Origin: Janthinobacterium lividum PAMC 25724 | Lineage (GTDB): Bacteria; Pseudomonadota; Gammaproteobacteria; Burkholderiales; Burkholderiaceae_D | Reading direction: 5' to 3' | DNA length: 64,000 nt | Assembly: GCA_000242815.2 (NCBI GenBank) | Contig: AHHB01000028.1 | Coordinates: 372,001-436,000 of the forward strand | Position numbers and translations under genes: made by a program | Shown here: positions 9,584 to 18,677 of the stretch, in pieces | How the letters are laid out: every line of letters begins with the position of its first letter | Numbering within the stretch: the stretch's first letter is position 1 | Notes under the pieces: generated by a model | Databases searched by the model: none | What the model was told of the DNA's origin: nothing | What the model saw: only the letters and a program-made list of their open reading frames with translations

Positions 9584-10495
9584 TCAGAGAAGATCAAACA
9601 GGGAAATGGTACCGACCTTGGCATAGGCCTTGTACGTGGCCTGCAGTGCCGTCTGGTAGCCGTTCAGGTCAATGGCGGCCGCGCCCATGTCGGTCTTTTT
9701 CAAATCTGATAATGCCATGTCGTTTGACAGCGAGACGTTGGCCAGGTTGCCCGAGAGTGTGGTGAGAATGTTTTGCGCGCCGCCAAAAATGGCAATCTTG
9801 CCTGAGAGTAAATCCATGCCGTCATCGGTGCCATCCAGGGCGTCGCTGACGAGGGTGCGCACAGCAGGGTCGTTAGGGTTGACGCCTGACGTGCTGAGCT
9901 TGGCGGCGACCTGGTCAATCTTGTTGAGCCACACTTCCAGGTTCTTCACGTCGACGTTGGCCGCCTGCGTCACACCATTGCCCACCACCACGTTTTGCGT
10001 GTCGGTATTGCCGACGTAGCTGTAACGCGCGCCGACGGCTGCCGCCGGGTCGTATTTGATGGGCGACTGGTCGGTGGCGGTGCCGGAAAACATGTAGCGG
10101 CCCTCCTGGTCCTTCAGGTTGGCCGTATAAAGCACACTGTCGCGCATGGCAGCGAGCGATTGCGTCATCGCATTCAGGTCGTCGGGCGTATTGCTGCCGT
10201 CGGCGGCCCACACCAGCAGGTCGCGCGCCTGGCCCATGTCGGTAACCATACTCGACAGGTAGTTTTCGTTTTTCAGCAGGCGCACTTTTACCGTAGCGAT
10301 ATTGTCCTGGTACTGGGTCACCATGGCTTGCTCGCGCGTCAGGCGCGAAACGCGCACATTGCCGATCGGATCATCCGATGGCAACTGAATGCGCAAGCCA
10401 GAGGACATCTGCTGGGTCAGGTAATTGATGCGTTCCTGATTTTGCTGAAGAGAAATATTAATCAGCGATTGGTACTGGCTACTGGCGACACGCAT
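9584..10495 (-). CDS. flgL: Flagellar hook-filament junction protein FlgL
   Basis: A 303-residue hook-associated protein 3, which forms the second junction layer between hook and filament. The N-terminus MRVASSQYQSLINISLQQNQ and the segment MSSGLRIQLPSDDPIGN are diagnostic for FlgL, with heptad helices at both ends that resemble flagellin. The length is normal for the family. It is the second-last gene of the flgB-flgL run and starts ten bases after flgK. It would be exported by the flagellar type III apparatus, probably chaperoned by the FlgN encoded at 20.2 kb. Confidence 0.93.
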   Translation of the reverse strand: MRVASSQYQSLINISLQQNQERINYLTQQMSSGLRIQLPSDDPIGNVRVSRLTREQAMVTQYQDNIATVKVRLLKNENYLSSMVTDMGQARDLLVWAADGSNTPDDLNAMTQSLAAMRDSVLYTANLKDQEGRYMFSGTATDQSPIKYDPAAAVGARYSYVGNTDTQNVVVGNGVTQAANVDVKNLEVWLNKIDQVAAKLSTSGVNPNDPAVRTLVSDALDGTDDGMDLLSGKIAIFGGAQNILTTLSGNLANVSLSNDMALSDLKKTDMGAAAIDLNGYQTALQATYKAYAKVGTISLFDLL

Positions 10496-10505
10496 GATTT
10501 TCTCC

Positions 10506-11867
10506 TTAACCCATCATTTGCAAAGTGGCATCAAACAAGCTATTCGCCACGGAAATGACTTTCATGTTTGCCTGGTACATATTCTGGAATTCCACCAGGC
10601 TCATCGCTTCCTCGTCCTTGTTTACGCCGCTGGTGGACTTCCAGTCATCGATGGCTTGCGCGCGCACCGTGTTGGCCGTCTTCAGCAGGGCCTGGTTCTG
10701 CTGGCTGTAAATGGCCAGCTTGCCGACGAGCTGCGTGTCGGCATCGCTCATCAGGACAGAGCCGACCCAGCTGACGCCGATAGGCTGATTCTTAATATCG
10801 ATCAATTTCTGCAAGTTGCCGCTGTCGCCAGCGGCACCCGTCAGTGACAGGGCCAGGTCCCTGGCGTTGAAGCCGGGAGTAATGCCCAGCTTGCCATTCG
10901 CGTACGTCAGCAGAGGGCCGCCGGCGCTGCCGCTCATGGTTTGGCCCAGCGCCAATTGCGTGTTGACCTTGCTGGTCAACTGCGTGGCCAAATCTTGCAG
11001 CGACTGTTGCAGTGGTTTCAGGGTATTTTGCTCGAACTCGCCCAGGCCACCTATCTGGCCGCCGATGGCGACCGAATCGAGGACGTACGAGGACTTGGCG
11101 AAATCGAGGGTGAACGTTTGTTGACCCGTCAGCGTCATGCTGCTGCTGAGGGTGCCTGCAATGTTGCCCAGGACCAGTGGCTGGCCTGACTTCAGTGAGA
11201 CATTGCGCGAGCCATCGGGTTGGTCGAGCACTTCGATGCCCATTTGCGAGGCCAGGCCGTCGATCAGCTGGTCACGCGCGTCGATGAGCGACGACACATT
11301 CGTGCCCGACGCGGCCGAGGTGCTGATGCGCTGGTTCAGCGCGGCGATATTGGCCAGCGTGGTATTGGCTTGCGGCATGATCGCTGCGCGTTGCTGCTGC
11401 ACCGACAGCAGCTGGTTGCTCATGACGTTGCTGATGCTGTTGAAGCGCTGTGCCATGGCGTCGGCGGAGGTGACGATTTGCTGTCGCAGCGGCGTCGATG
11501 TCGGGTCGACTGCCGAGGCGTTAAGGGCGGCGAAAAAGCCGTCGATGCCATTGCTGATGCTGGAGATGTCGTCACCCATCACGCGCTCGAGCTGCGTCAC
11601 GTAAGGCTGCGTTTGCGAGCGGGAACCCTGGTCAGACGCGGCGCGCCACATTTGCTGGCTTTTATACGCATCGGCAAAGCGCAGCAGGGCCGATACTTCC
11701 ACGCCATTGCCGGCCGAGCGCACGCCTGCGCCCGCGCCCAGCGAGGACAGCAGAACGCCCTGGCGGGTATAGCCGGGCGTTTGCAGGTTGGCGATGTTCT
11801 GGCTGGCAGCATTGAGTGCGGCCTGGGAGGCGAGGCTGCCTGACAATGCATTGCTAATGATGCTCAT
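10506..11867 (-). CDS. flgK: Flagellar hook-associated protein FlgK
   Basis: A 453-residue HAP1 protein that forms the first junction layer on the hook. The N-terminus has the axial-protein signature (MSIISNALSGSLASQAALNAASQNIAN, TPGYTRQGV), and the C-terminus has VNKDEEAMSLVEFQNMYQANMKVISVANSLFDATLQMMG-type axial helices. At 453 residues it is shorter than typical enteric FlgK (about 550), as expected for lateral-type proteins with a reduced variable domain. It is co-transcribed with flgL. Confidence 0.94.
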   Translation of the reverse strand: MSIISNALSGSLASQAALNAASQNIANLQTPGYTRQGVLLSSLGAGAGVRSAGNGVEVSALLRFADAYKSQQMWRAASDQGSRSQTQPYVTQLERVMGDDISSISNGIDGFFAALNASAVDPTSTPLRQQIVTSADAMAQRFNSISNVMSNQLLSVQQQRAAIMPQANTTLANIAALNQRISTSAASGTNVSSLIDARDQLIDGLASQMGIEVLDQPDGSRNVSLKSGQPLVLGNIAGTLSSSMTLTGQQTFTLDFAKSSYVLDSVAIGGQIGGLGEFEQNTLKPLQQSLQDLATQLTSKVNTQLALGQTMSGSAGGPLLTYANGKLGITPGFNARDLALSLTGAAGDSGNLQKLIDIKNQPIGVSWVGSVLMSDADTQLVGKLAIYSQQNQALLKTANTVRAQAIDDWKSTSGVNKDEEAMSLVEFQNMYQANMKVISVANSLFDATLQMMG

Positions 11868-11945
11868 TGGGCAATTTTCTTTCGTGAGAGTGGCGCGTGC
11901 ATGATGGCAGGCAATGAATCGTTGTTACCTTGTACAGGCGACGCT

Positions 11946-12335
11946 TCAGACAGATTTATTAAGCGGCGCTGCAATATTGTCGCTCTTGACAGGGATGTTG
12001 GCTGCCACTGGCGCGCTGGCCTTTGGCAGCAACTGACGCAGGATCGCGTCGGCGATGCCAAAGGCGCGCTGGCCGGCCATCTTGTCAGCGACCAGGTTGT
12101 CGGCCATTTCCAGCATGTCGCTGTTGATGGGGTCCTTGAAGACGCTGTCCTCGCCTGCCATCTCGCGCGTGCCCGAGCGCATCTGGCGCAGCATGTGCGA
12201 GATGAAGAAGGCTTCGAACTTGATCGCCGCCTCGGTAGCTTTGGCCGCGTAGCGCGGATCGGCCGGCGTGGCGGCCGAAATGCTCTTGTCGTCCAGCGCC
12301 GAAGGCAGGGCGCTGCTGCTGTCGTATATATTCAT
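11946..12335 (-). CDS. flgJ: Rod-cap protein FlgJ, N-terminal domain only
   Basis: A 129-residue protein that contains only the rod-binding (rod cap) half of FlgJ: KATEAAIKFEAFFISHMLRQMRSG followed by FKDPINSDMLEMADNLVADKMAG. Canonical gamma/betaproteobacterial FlgJ is about 310 residues with a C-terminal glucosaminidase. Here the peptidoglycan hydrolase is a separate gene at 19.5-20.2 kb. The product would cap the growing rod in the periplasm. It lies directly after flgI and before flgK, the normal position of flgJ. Confidence 0.9.
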   Translation of the reverse strand: MNIYDSSSALPSALDDKSISAATPADPRYAAKATEAAIKFEAFFISHMLRQMRSGTREMAGEDSVFKDPINSDMLEMADNLVADKMAGQRAFGIADAILRQLLPKASAPVAANIPVKSDNIAAPLNKSV

Positions 12336-12359
12336 GTCGATTCAGCTTTCAGTGTCAGC

Positions 12360-13472
12360 TTAGATAACCACCAGCTCACCCTCGATCGCCCCGGCCTGGT
12401 CCAGGGCTTGCAAGATTGCCATGACGTCATCGGGCGAAGCACCCAGGCTGTTGACGACGTCGATGATAGATTGCAGTTTGGCGCCGGCCGGCCATTTGAA
12501 CATATTGCCGTTGCCCTGGTCGACCGAGACCTTCGACTGCGGCGTGACGGTGGTCTGGCCACCACTGAACGGCGCTGGCTGGCTGACGTTGGAACTTTCA
12601 GAAATGACGACCTTGAGCGAGCCGTGCGTGACGGCCGCCGCCTTCACGCGCAAGCCTTCGGCGATGACAACGGTGCCAGTGCGCGAATTGAAGACCACTT
12701 TCGGCGTGTCGACGCCGACTTCGACGCTCAGCGCTTCCAGTTTTGCCATGAAAGCCACGCGCTGGGTCGGGTTTTCCGGTGCCAGCACGTCCACGCTGGT
12801 AGCGTCGCGCGTGGTGGCGACGGCACCGAAGCGGCGGTTTACCGCTTCGACGATATTGATGGCCGTCTCGAAATGCGGGTGGCGCAGATTCAGGGTGACG
12901 GAAGGCTTGGTGGCAAAGTCGCTGACAATCTCGCGCTCGATGTTGGCGCCATTGGGAATGCGGCCCGAGGTGGGCGTATTGACGGTGACGGACGAGCCGC
13001 TCTTGCCGGTGGCATTCAAACCGCCAACGACGACGTTGCCTTGCGCCAGCGCATACGTTTCATTGTCGGCTGCACGTAATTGCGTCAGCAGCAAGGTGCC
13101 ACCGCGCAAGCTTTTCGCGTCGCCCAGGGACGAGACAGTGACATCGATGGCCTGGCCACGGCGGTATCCTGGTGGAAACACGGCACTGACCATGACGGTG
13201 GCGACGTTCTTGCTTTTCGCTTCGGCGCCGTCCGGCATCTTCACGCCGAATTGTTTGAGCATGTTGACCACGGACTGGCTGGAAAACTTCACCTGGGTGG
13301 TGTCGCCACTGCCGTTCAGGCCCACCACGAGGCCATAGCCGACCAGCGGGTTGTCGCGCACGCCCTCGATGCTGACCAGGTTGCGCAGCACTTGCGCAGC
13401 GCTGGCGGGCAGGGCAAAGCCGGAGAACACGGCCAGCATGGCTGCCAGGGGCAGGACGGAGCGAAATTTCAT
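12360..13472 (-). CDS. flgI: Flagellar P-ring protein FlgI
   Basis: A 370-residue periplasmic P-ring protein with a cleavable Sec signal (about residues 1-25, ending ALPASAAQ). Family hallmarks include the early segment [25 protein letters not shown] and [14 protein letters not shown], and the C-terminal [23 protein letters not shown]. Length is typical. It builds the bushing around the rod in the peptidoglycan layer. It is nine bases downstream of flgH in the same operon. Confidence 0.96.
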   Translation of the reverse strand: MKFRSVLPLAAMLAVFSGFALPASAAQVLRNLVSIEGVRDNPLVGYGLVVGLNGSGDTTQVKFSSQSVVNMLKQFGVKMPDGAEAKSKNVATVMVSAVFPPGYRRGQAIDVTVSSLGDAKSLRGGTLLLTQLRAADNETYALAQGNVVVGGLNATGKSGSSVTVNTPTSGRIPNGANIEREIVSDFATKPSVTLNLRHPHFETAINIVEAVNRRFGAVATTRDATSVDVLAPENPTQRVAFMAKLEALSVEVGVDTPKVVFNSRTGTVVIAEGLRVKAAAVTHGSLKVVISESSNVSQPAPFSGGQTTVTPQSKVSVDQGNGNMFKWPAGAKLQSIIDVVNSLGASPDDVMAILQALDQAGAIEGELVVI

Positions 13473-13481
13473 GAGGTCACC

Positions 13482-14156
13482 TTAAAACGGCATCCATGGG
13501 CCGACGAAAAAGCGCGTCAGCCAGCCTGGTGTATTGGCATCGGCCAGAGTACCCTGGCCGGAATAGACGATCTGAGCATTAGCGATGCGCAAGGACGAAA
13601 CCTGGTTGTTGGAATCGATGTCAGCGGCGCGCAGGTAGCCGCGCAGGCGCACGAATTCCTCGCCCTGGTTCAGGGTCAGCGTTTTTTCGCCCTGCACGCG
13701 CAGCAAACCGTTCGGCAGTACTTCCTGCACGATCACGGTGATGGCGCCGGACAGCGCATTTTGTTGCGTGCTGGTCGAGTCGCCGGCGAAGTTGCGGTCT
13801 GCCGACAGGTCGACACCCGTCTTGGGCAGAGTCTTGCCGAGGATGTTGGCCGCCTTCACGCCGACGGACGAACCCTTGTTGAACGAAGTGCCCGCTTTTT
13901 TACTCGCCTGCGTGGTCTCTTGCAGGGCCACCGTGACGACGTCGCCGACGCGGAAGGCGCGGCTATCCGAAATCAGGTCCATGCCTGCGTCAGGATTGAA
14001 GACGCCGCCGCCTACGCCGCCGCGCACCGTGCTGCGCGGCGCCACGGGCAGCGGCGTGTCGAAAAAGCTCGGCGCCACCGGCGCGACAGGCTGGCTGGCG
14101 CAACCGGCCATCAGCACCAGCAGCAAGGCCGCCGTGGCGTGCATGGCGAACTTCAT
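13482..14156 (-). CDS. flgH: Flagellar L-ring lipoprotein FlgH
   Basis: A 224-residue outer-membrane lipoprotein forming the L ring. The signal peptide ends in a lipobox with the Cys in LMAGCASQP (about residue 19). Conserved family stretches include GDVVTVALQETTQASK and EKTLTLNQGEEFVRLRG, and it ends in WLTRFFVGPWMPF. Its start codon overlaps the stop of flgG, indicating translational coupling. Length and context are normal. Confidence 0.96.
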   Translation of the reverse strand: MKFAMHATAALLLVLMAGCASQPVAPVAPSFFDTPLPVAPRSTVRGGVGGGVFNPDAGMDLISDSRAFRVGDVVTVALQETTQASKKAGTSFNKGSSVGVKAANILGKTLPKTGVDLSADRNFAGDSTSTQQNALSGAITVIVQEVLPNGLLRVQGEKTLTLNQGEEFVRLRGYLRAADIDSNNQVSSLRIANAQIVYSGQGTLADANTPGWLTRFFVGPWMPF

Positions 14157-14941
14157 CAGCGCGCCGCTTGCGCCAGGTATTGCAGCATATTGTCGGCAGC
14201 CGACAGCACCTTGGTGTTCATTTCATAGGTGCGCTGGGCAGCGATCATGTCGACCATCTCTTCGACTACCTGCACGTTCGAGCCTTCCAGCGCAAACTGT
14301 TTCAGCTTGCCCAGTGCGCCGTCGCCGGGACGGCCTTCCGTCGGCGTACCGCTCGATGCCGTTTCCTGGAACAGGTTTTCACCGAGTGCCAGCAAGCCGG
14401 TCGGGTTGACAAAGCTGGTCAGGGTGAGTTGGCCCAGCTGGGTGCCGTTGACATTGCCCGGCACGCTGGCCGTGACCACGCCATTTTCGCCGATGGTGAT
14501 CGTGGCACCGTTCGGCACCGTGATCTGCGGCACTAGCGGCAAGCCTTGGGCGTTGACCATGACGCCGTTTTCATTGATGCCCAGCTGGCCGGCGCGCGTG
14601 TAGGCAGCTTCGCCATTTGGGCGCAGCACTTGCAAAAAGCCGTTGCCGGTGATGGCGACGTCGAATTCGCGGCTCGTCGTTTGCAGGCTGCCGGTGGTAA
14701 ACACCTTTTGCGTGCCCACCATGTGGGTACCGTTACCCAACTGTACGCCAGAAGGCGACAGCGTGTTGTCGGCGCGCTGCGTGCCCGGTTGCTGCTCGAT
14801 CTGGTAAAACAGGTCTTCAAAGACGACGCGGTCGCGCTTGAAGCCTACCGTATTGACGTTGGCCAGGTTATTCGCGATAGCTTGCAGTTTGGCATCTTGT
14901 GCCTGCACGCCGGTCTTGCTGATCCACATTGCTGGATTCAT
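14156..14941 (-). CDS. flgG: Flagellar distal rod protein FlgG
   Basis: A 261-residue axial protein of the distal rod. It has the N-terminal rod motif (SKTGVQAQDAKLQAIANNLANVNTVGFK), the characteristic EREFDVAI-like segment (SREFDVAITGNGFLQV) and the C-terminal SNVQVVEEMVDMIAAQRTYEMNTKV. Length matches FlgG elsewhere. It overlaps flgH by one base and is separated from flgF by a 160-base spacer that contains a small hairpin. Confidence 0.96.
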   Translation of the reverse strand: MNPAMWISKTGVQAQDAKLQAIANNLANVNTVGFKRDRVVFEDLFYQIEQQPGTQRADNTLSPSGVQLGNGTHMVGTQKVFTTGSLQTTSREFDVAITGNGFLQVLRPNGEAAYTRAGQLGINENGVMVNAQGLPLVPQITVPNGATITIGENGVVTASVPGNVNGTQLGQLTLTSFVNPTGLLALGENLFQETASSGTPTEGRPGDGALGKLKQFALEGSNVQVVEEMVDMIAAQRTYEMNTKVLSAADNMLQYLAQAAR

Positions 14942-15035
14942 GGTTTACTCCTTGAATTCGTTTGTTTTTTTGTTGGGTGAAAAATGCTTGACAGAAGCGT
15001 AGCGAGCGGCCGCGAGTTGTGGTCGAGAAACGCAA

Positions 15036-15051
15036 CTGTGCTTGAGCACAG
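15036..15051. repeat. Small inverted repeat between flgF and flgG
   Basis: CTGTGCT-TG-AGCACAG is a perfect 7-base inverted repeat in the 160-base spacer between flgF and flgG. No T-run follows it on the minus strand, so it is not a classical terminator. It might form an mRNA hairpin that tunes expression of the downstream flgGHIJKL part. Confidence 0.4.
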
Positions 15052-15103
15052 TGAGCATCGCAGGCCGCAAATCGCAACGCGCAGTAGCTTATGTCATGCA
15101 TTC

Positions 15104-15832
15104 TTATGCGCCCAGCAGGCGGTTGCCGGATTCCGTCATGGAATCACTGGCCTTGAATACTTTCATCTGCATCTCGAAACTGCGGTTCAGGCTCATGGTG
15201 GCAACCATTTCCTCGACGGCCGAGACGTTGCTGCCTTCGAGGTGACGCTCGCGCAGGCGCACCGTCGGATCAGCCTGCAAGTCTTCGCCGCTGCGCGCCA
15301 CGATCAGGCCCGCCTCGTTCTTGGTCAGCTCGCCCGCTTCGGCGTTGACCAGCTTGAGCTTGTCGACAGTCTGCATCTGCGCAGTACCCGGCACCTGGAT
15401 GGAAATCGTGCCATCGACGCCGATCGACAGGCTGGTATGCTCGGGAATCGTGATGGGACCGCCTTCGCCCAGCACCGGACGGCCATTCAGGGTCAGCGCG
15501 CCCGTTTCATCGAGGTTCATGGCGCCGGCGCGCGTGTAGGCTTCGCCGTTTTGCCACTGCACCGCGAGATAACCGTTGCCGGTGATGGCCACGTCGAGAT
15601 CGCGTCCCGTTTCCCTGATGTCGCCCATGCGTGTGGCGATGGCGCTCGACTGTGTCTGCGTCATGTGACGGTCGTCGTAGCCATAACCTTTTTGCAGCGG
15701 CTGGGCCGTCGACACTTCCAGGTTAGCGCGAAAGCCGCCCGTCTCGATGTTGGCCAGGTTGTTGGCGTGTACCTGCTGCGCCCGCAGGGCGCGGTCGGCC
15801 CCGCTCATGGCGGTATAAATCAGCGCATCCAT
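15104..15832 (-). CDS. flgF: Flagellar proximal rod protein FlgF
   Basis: A 242-residue proximal rod protein. It begins MDALIYTAMSGADRALRAQQVHANNLAN, which is typical of FlgF (Asp-Ala-Leu-Ile-Tyr), followed by TGRDLDVAITGNGYLAVQ and the C-terminal SNVSAVEEMVATMSLNRSFEMQMKV. Length is within the family range. It follows flgE by about 25 bases in the same leftward operon. Confidence 0.95.
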   Translation of the reverse strand: MDALIYTAMSGADRALRAQQVHANNLANIETGGFRANLEVSTAQPLQKGYGYDDRHMTQTQSSAIATRMGDIRETGRDLDVAITGNGYLAVQWQNGEAYTRAGAMNLDETGALTLNGRPVLGEGGPITIPEHTSLSIGVDGTISIQVPGTAQMQTVDKLKLVNAEAGELTKNEAGLIVARSGEDLQADPTVRLRERHLEGSNVSAVEEMVATMSLNRSFEMQMKVFKASDSMTESGNRLLGA

Positions 15833-15857
15833 TGCTCTACCCTTTGCGTATGGTCGA

Positions 15858-17036
15858 TTACAGCGCTTGCATCAGCGATTGCAGCATCGCGTTCTCGGTC
15901 GAGATGACCTTTGAGTTCGCTTGGTAGTTACGCTGCGACGTCATCAGACCCACCAGTTCGGAGGTGATGTCGACGTTCGACTGTTCCAGCGAGCTCGTCA
16001 CCAGTTTGCCGGCCATGCCTGCACCCGGACGGTCATAAATGGCGGTGCCCGATGTGGTCGAGGCGACCCAGCTAGTATCGTTAACAGCAGTCAATGCGCC
16101 TTCGTCGGGGAAGGTGGCCAGGGCAATCACGCCAATGCTTTGCTTTTGACCGTTCGTGTATTTCGCCACAACGGAGCCGTCGTCGGCCAGTTCCACGCCC
16201 GTATAGGTGCCCGAAGCATAGCCGTCGGCGCGGTCGGTCGAGGTGGTCGCTTCGCCGGCGAACTGGGTTGTGCCCGTGTAGTCGATGGCAACGGCCATCG
16301 CCGCCGCGCCCGTTGGCGTCGGCAACGCTGGTGCCGCAGACGTACCGCTGACTAATTTACCGTTCACATCGAAGGTCATGTTCGTCACCGTCGCTACATT
16401 GGCGTTGTCGAAGGTGTAATGCACGTCCACGCCCGCTGCCGTCTTGACGAAGTACTGGCCCAGCGAATGTTTGGCGCCCAGCGAATCATAGACGATCGAG
16501 GACTTGGCGCTGTTGTAGCTCAGTTCATTGTTTTTGTCGAAAGGAGGCGTTTTGACGGTCCACTCAGCCGACAGGTTGGCCGCGTACGCCAGCTTGGTCG
16601 TTGCCACGGCGGGAATCTGGCCCGTCGGGATGAGCATGTCACCCATGGTGCCCAGGGTGCTACTGCCTTTGACCGCAGCATAGCCTTGCACCAGGCGCCC
16701 GTTCGAGTCGATCAGCTTGCCGTCGCTGCTGGCCGAAAAGATGCCGACGCGGCTGTAGTTCATGGTGTTTTGCGCATCGCGGGAGACGAAATAGCCGCGC
16801 CCGTCGACGGCGGCATCGAGTGCGCGGCCCGTATTGAGCACGCCGCCATTGAGCGACATGCTTTGCGTGATCGAACCAATTTCCGTCCCCGTGGCGCGCG
16901 AACCGGCGTACATGGCCGAAAAGTTGGCGCGGCTGCTCTTGAAGCCGTAGGTGCCGGCATTGGCAATATTGTTACTGGTGCTGTTCAACTGTTGGTTGAT
17001 GGATTGGATACCGGACAGGGCGATGTCGAAACTCAT
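15858..17036 (-). CDS. flgE: Flagellar hook protein FlgE
   Basis: A 392-residue hook subunit. The N-terminus SFDIALSGIQSINQQLNSTSNNIAN and GFKSSRANFSAMYAG, and the C-terminal LEQSNVDITSELVGLMTSQRNYQANSKVISTENAMLQSLMQAL, are diagnostic. The central domain carries the usual Ser/Thr/Ala-rich variable sequence. It is the substrate whose polymer length is controlled by FliK. It has its own Shine-Dalgarno (AAGGAAG) and follows flgD by 57 bases. Confidence 0.96.
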   Translation of the reverse strand: MSFDIALSGIQSINQQLNSTSNNIANAGTYGFKSSRANFSAMYAGSRATGTEIGSITQSMSLNGGVLNTGRALDAAVDGRGYFVSRDAQNTMNYSRVGIFSASSDGKLIDSNGRLVQGYAAVKGSSTLGTMGDMLIPTGQIPAVATTKLAYAANLSAEWTVKTPPFDKNNELSYNSAKSSIVYDSLGAKHSLGQYFVKTAAGVDVHYTFDNANVATVTNMTFDVNGKLVSGTSAAPALPTPTGAAAMAVAIDYTGTTQFAGEATTSTDRADGYASGTYTGVELADDGSVVAKYTNGQKQSIGVIALATFPDEGALTAVNDTSWVASTTSGTAIYDRPGAGMAGKLVTSSLEQSNVDITSELVGLMTSQRNYQANSKVISTENAMLQSLMQAL

Positions 17037-17093
17037 GTTGACTTCCTTTAATGAAGGAGGAGATTAGTGTTCAAGAAACGAAGGGGGAGCCGA

Positions 17094-17747
17094 TCAGGCC
17101 GTCTTGCCGTTAAAGCCGGTGATCGCACCAGGGTTGACTTCGCCCAGGTTCGACACGTTCAAAATCATGTTGCCGCCGGACGACAGGCGCACGCTGTTGA
17201 GCTTGCCGGCGATGTCGACCGATGGCTTTTCGGTGCCATTGGTGCTAACGGCGATGCTGTAGGTGCCAGCAGGCAAGCCCAGGGCGACGGGATCGATGGT
17301 GAAGGGCACGTTGCCGGCCGCCTTGGCGCCCAGTTCGATCTTGTATTGCTTGTCGTCGTTGCCCTTCAGGGTCACGGTGGTCTTGGTGGTGCCGGCGGCC
17401 AGCGCAATGCTGCCGCTGACTTTGCTCTGATCGAGCTGCACAGTTTCGCTGTTGACCATCACTTCGGAGCCCACTTGCGCGCCCAAGGCCAGCACCTGCA
17501 TCGATTGCAGCACGCTGGCATTGGCGCTGGTCAGCGCCGACAGGTTTTGCATCGCTTCCGTCTGCGCCTGCTGTGTCAATTGATTGACGAACTGGCTCGG
17601 GTCGGTCGGCGCGAGGGGATCTTGGTTCTTGATTTGCGCGACCAGCAATTTGGTAAACATGTCCTGGGTGGCATTGCCTTGCGACTTGACGGCATTGCTG
17701 CCGCTGTTGCTGCCGCTGGTGTTATTTGTAAAGAGATTGGTTTCCAT
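17094..17747 (-). CDS. flgD: Hook-capping (scaffold) protein FlgD
   Basis: A 217-residue hook cap required for hook assembly. The N-terminal Asn/Ser-rich tail is followed by the conserved MFTKLLVAQIKNQDPLAPTDPSQFVNQLTQQAQTEAMQNL. The C-terminal half is the FlgD Ig/tudor-like domain with LGLPAGTYSIAVSTNG. Length is typical. The gene is three bases after flgC. Confidence 0.95.
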   Translation of the reverse strand: METNLFTNNTSGSNSGSNAVKSQGNATQDMFTKLLVAQIKNQDPLAPTDPSQFVNQLTQQAQTEAMQNLSALTSANASVLQSMQVLALGAQVGSEVMVNSETVQLDQSKVSGSIALAAGTTKTTVTLKGNDDKQYKIELGAKAAGNVPFTIDPVALGLPAGTYSIAVSTNGTEKPSVDIAGKLNSVRLSSGGNMILNVSNLGEVNPGAITGFNGKTA

Positions 17748-17750
17748 GGA

Positions 17751-18167
17751 TTATGCTTCACCTAATTTGAGGAGCGATTGCTGCATCGATTTGATGCGGC
17801 CCAGAACTTCGACATTGGTTTCAAACGCGCGCGAAGCCGACATCATGTCGGTCATTTCGGCTACCTGATTGACGTTGGGATAGAACACCATGCCATCGGC
17901 ATTGGCCATTGGATGGCCCGGTTCATATACCTTGCGCAATGGTTCATCGCTTTGCACCACGTCGAGCACCTGTACGCGCCCGCCGGCGCCGCTGGAACCG
18001 GGGCCATCCATGACGGCCGCAAACACGGGTTTGCGCGCGCGGTAGGTTTCACCTTCGGAACCGGCAACCGAATCGGCATTGGCCAGGTTGCTGGCGATGG
18101 TATTGAGGCGCACAGTTTGCGCTGCCATCGCCGAGCCGGCGATCTTGGAGATATCCTGGAAGCTCAT
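17751..18167 (-). CDS. flgC: Flagellar proximal rod protein FlgC
   Basis: A 138-residue rod protein with the N-terminal axial motif (AAQTVRLNTIASNLANADSV) and the FlgC-specific YEPGHPMANADGMVFYPNVNQVAEMTDMMSASRAFETNVEV region. Length is the family standard. It is directly downstream of flgB and upstream of flgD. Confidence 0.96.
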   Translation of the reverse strand: MSFQDISKIAGSAMAAQTVRLNTIASNLANADSVAGSEGETYRARKPVFAAVMDGPGSSGAGGRVQVLDVVQSDEPLRKVYEPGHPMANADGMVFYPNVNQVAEMTDMMSASRAFETNVEVLGRIKSMQQSLLKLGEA

Positions 18168-18175
18168 GCTGATCC

Positions 18176-18538
18176 TTATTGTCCGGAAATGGCCTTGGCC
18201 AGACCCTTCAGTTTCATGTTGACGAAAGTGAGGCTGGTCTGGAAGTCGGTGGCATTTTGCGAGAACGCCGCCTGCTCGACGCCGATTTCGACCGTATTGC
18301 CGTCGCGGCTGGGGTGGTAGGGTACGCGGTATAAGGCACTGGCATCGTCATCGGTCGACAGCATGCCTGCCTCGTTATCCTGCAACTGCTGCAGCGCGCT
18401 GCCGAAATCCATGTCCATGGCCTGGAAGCCGGGCGTATTTTCATTCGCAATATTGGCCGCCAGCACGCGTGTACGGTCGGCACGCAGCGCCAATGCATCC
18501 GCGTGCACGCCTAGCGCATCCTTGAAATTAATCCCCAT
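18176..18538 (-). CDS. flgB: Flagellar proximal rod protein FlgB
   Basis: A 120-residue rod protein at the head of the flgB-flgL operon. Motifs include ALALRADRTRVLAANIANENTPGFQAMDMDF and the C-terminal segment TDFQTSLTFVNMKLKGLAKAISGQ. Two possible ATG starts (18544 and 18538) differ by two residues, and I prefer MGINFKDAL. It is divergent from flgA with about 135 bases between them, which should hold both promoters. Confidence 0.93.
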   Translation of the reverse strand: MGINFKDALGVHADALALRADRTRVLAANIANENTPGFQAMDMDFGSALQQLQDNEAGMLSTDDDASALYRVPYHPSRDGNTVEIGVEQAAFSQNATDFQTSLTFVNMKLKGLAKAISGQ

Positions 18539-18677
18539 GGTCATCCTTTGTATTGAATTCGATCGTGCTTTTTGCGGTTCTGGCTAGAAAATAGGTGATG
18601 CAGAGGTAAAATTCCAGGTTGCTCATGTTGACGCATGGTAAGGTCACGTCGCTCAGTATCTTTGATTAAGGTTAGCA

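Noticed and set aside
11901-14228. Two long plus-strand open frames (392 and 382 codons)
   Set aside because: They are antisense to flgJ, flgI and flgH, which are unmistakable, and have His/Arg/Gly-rich compositions without motifs.
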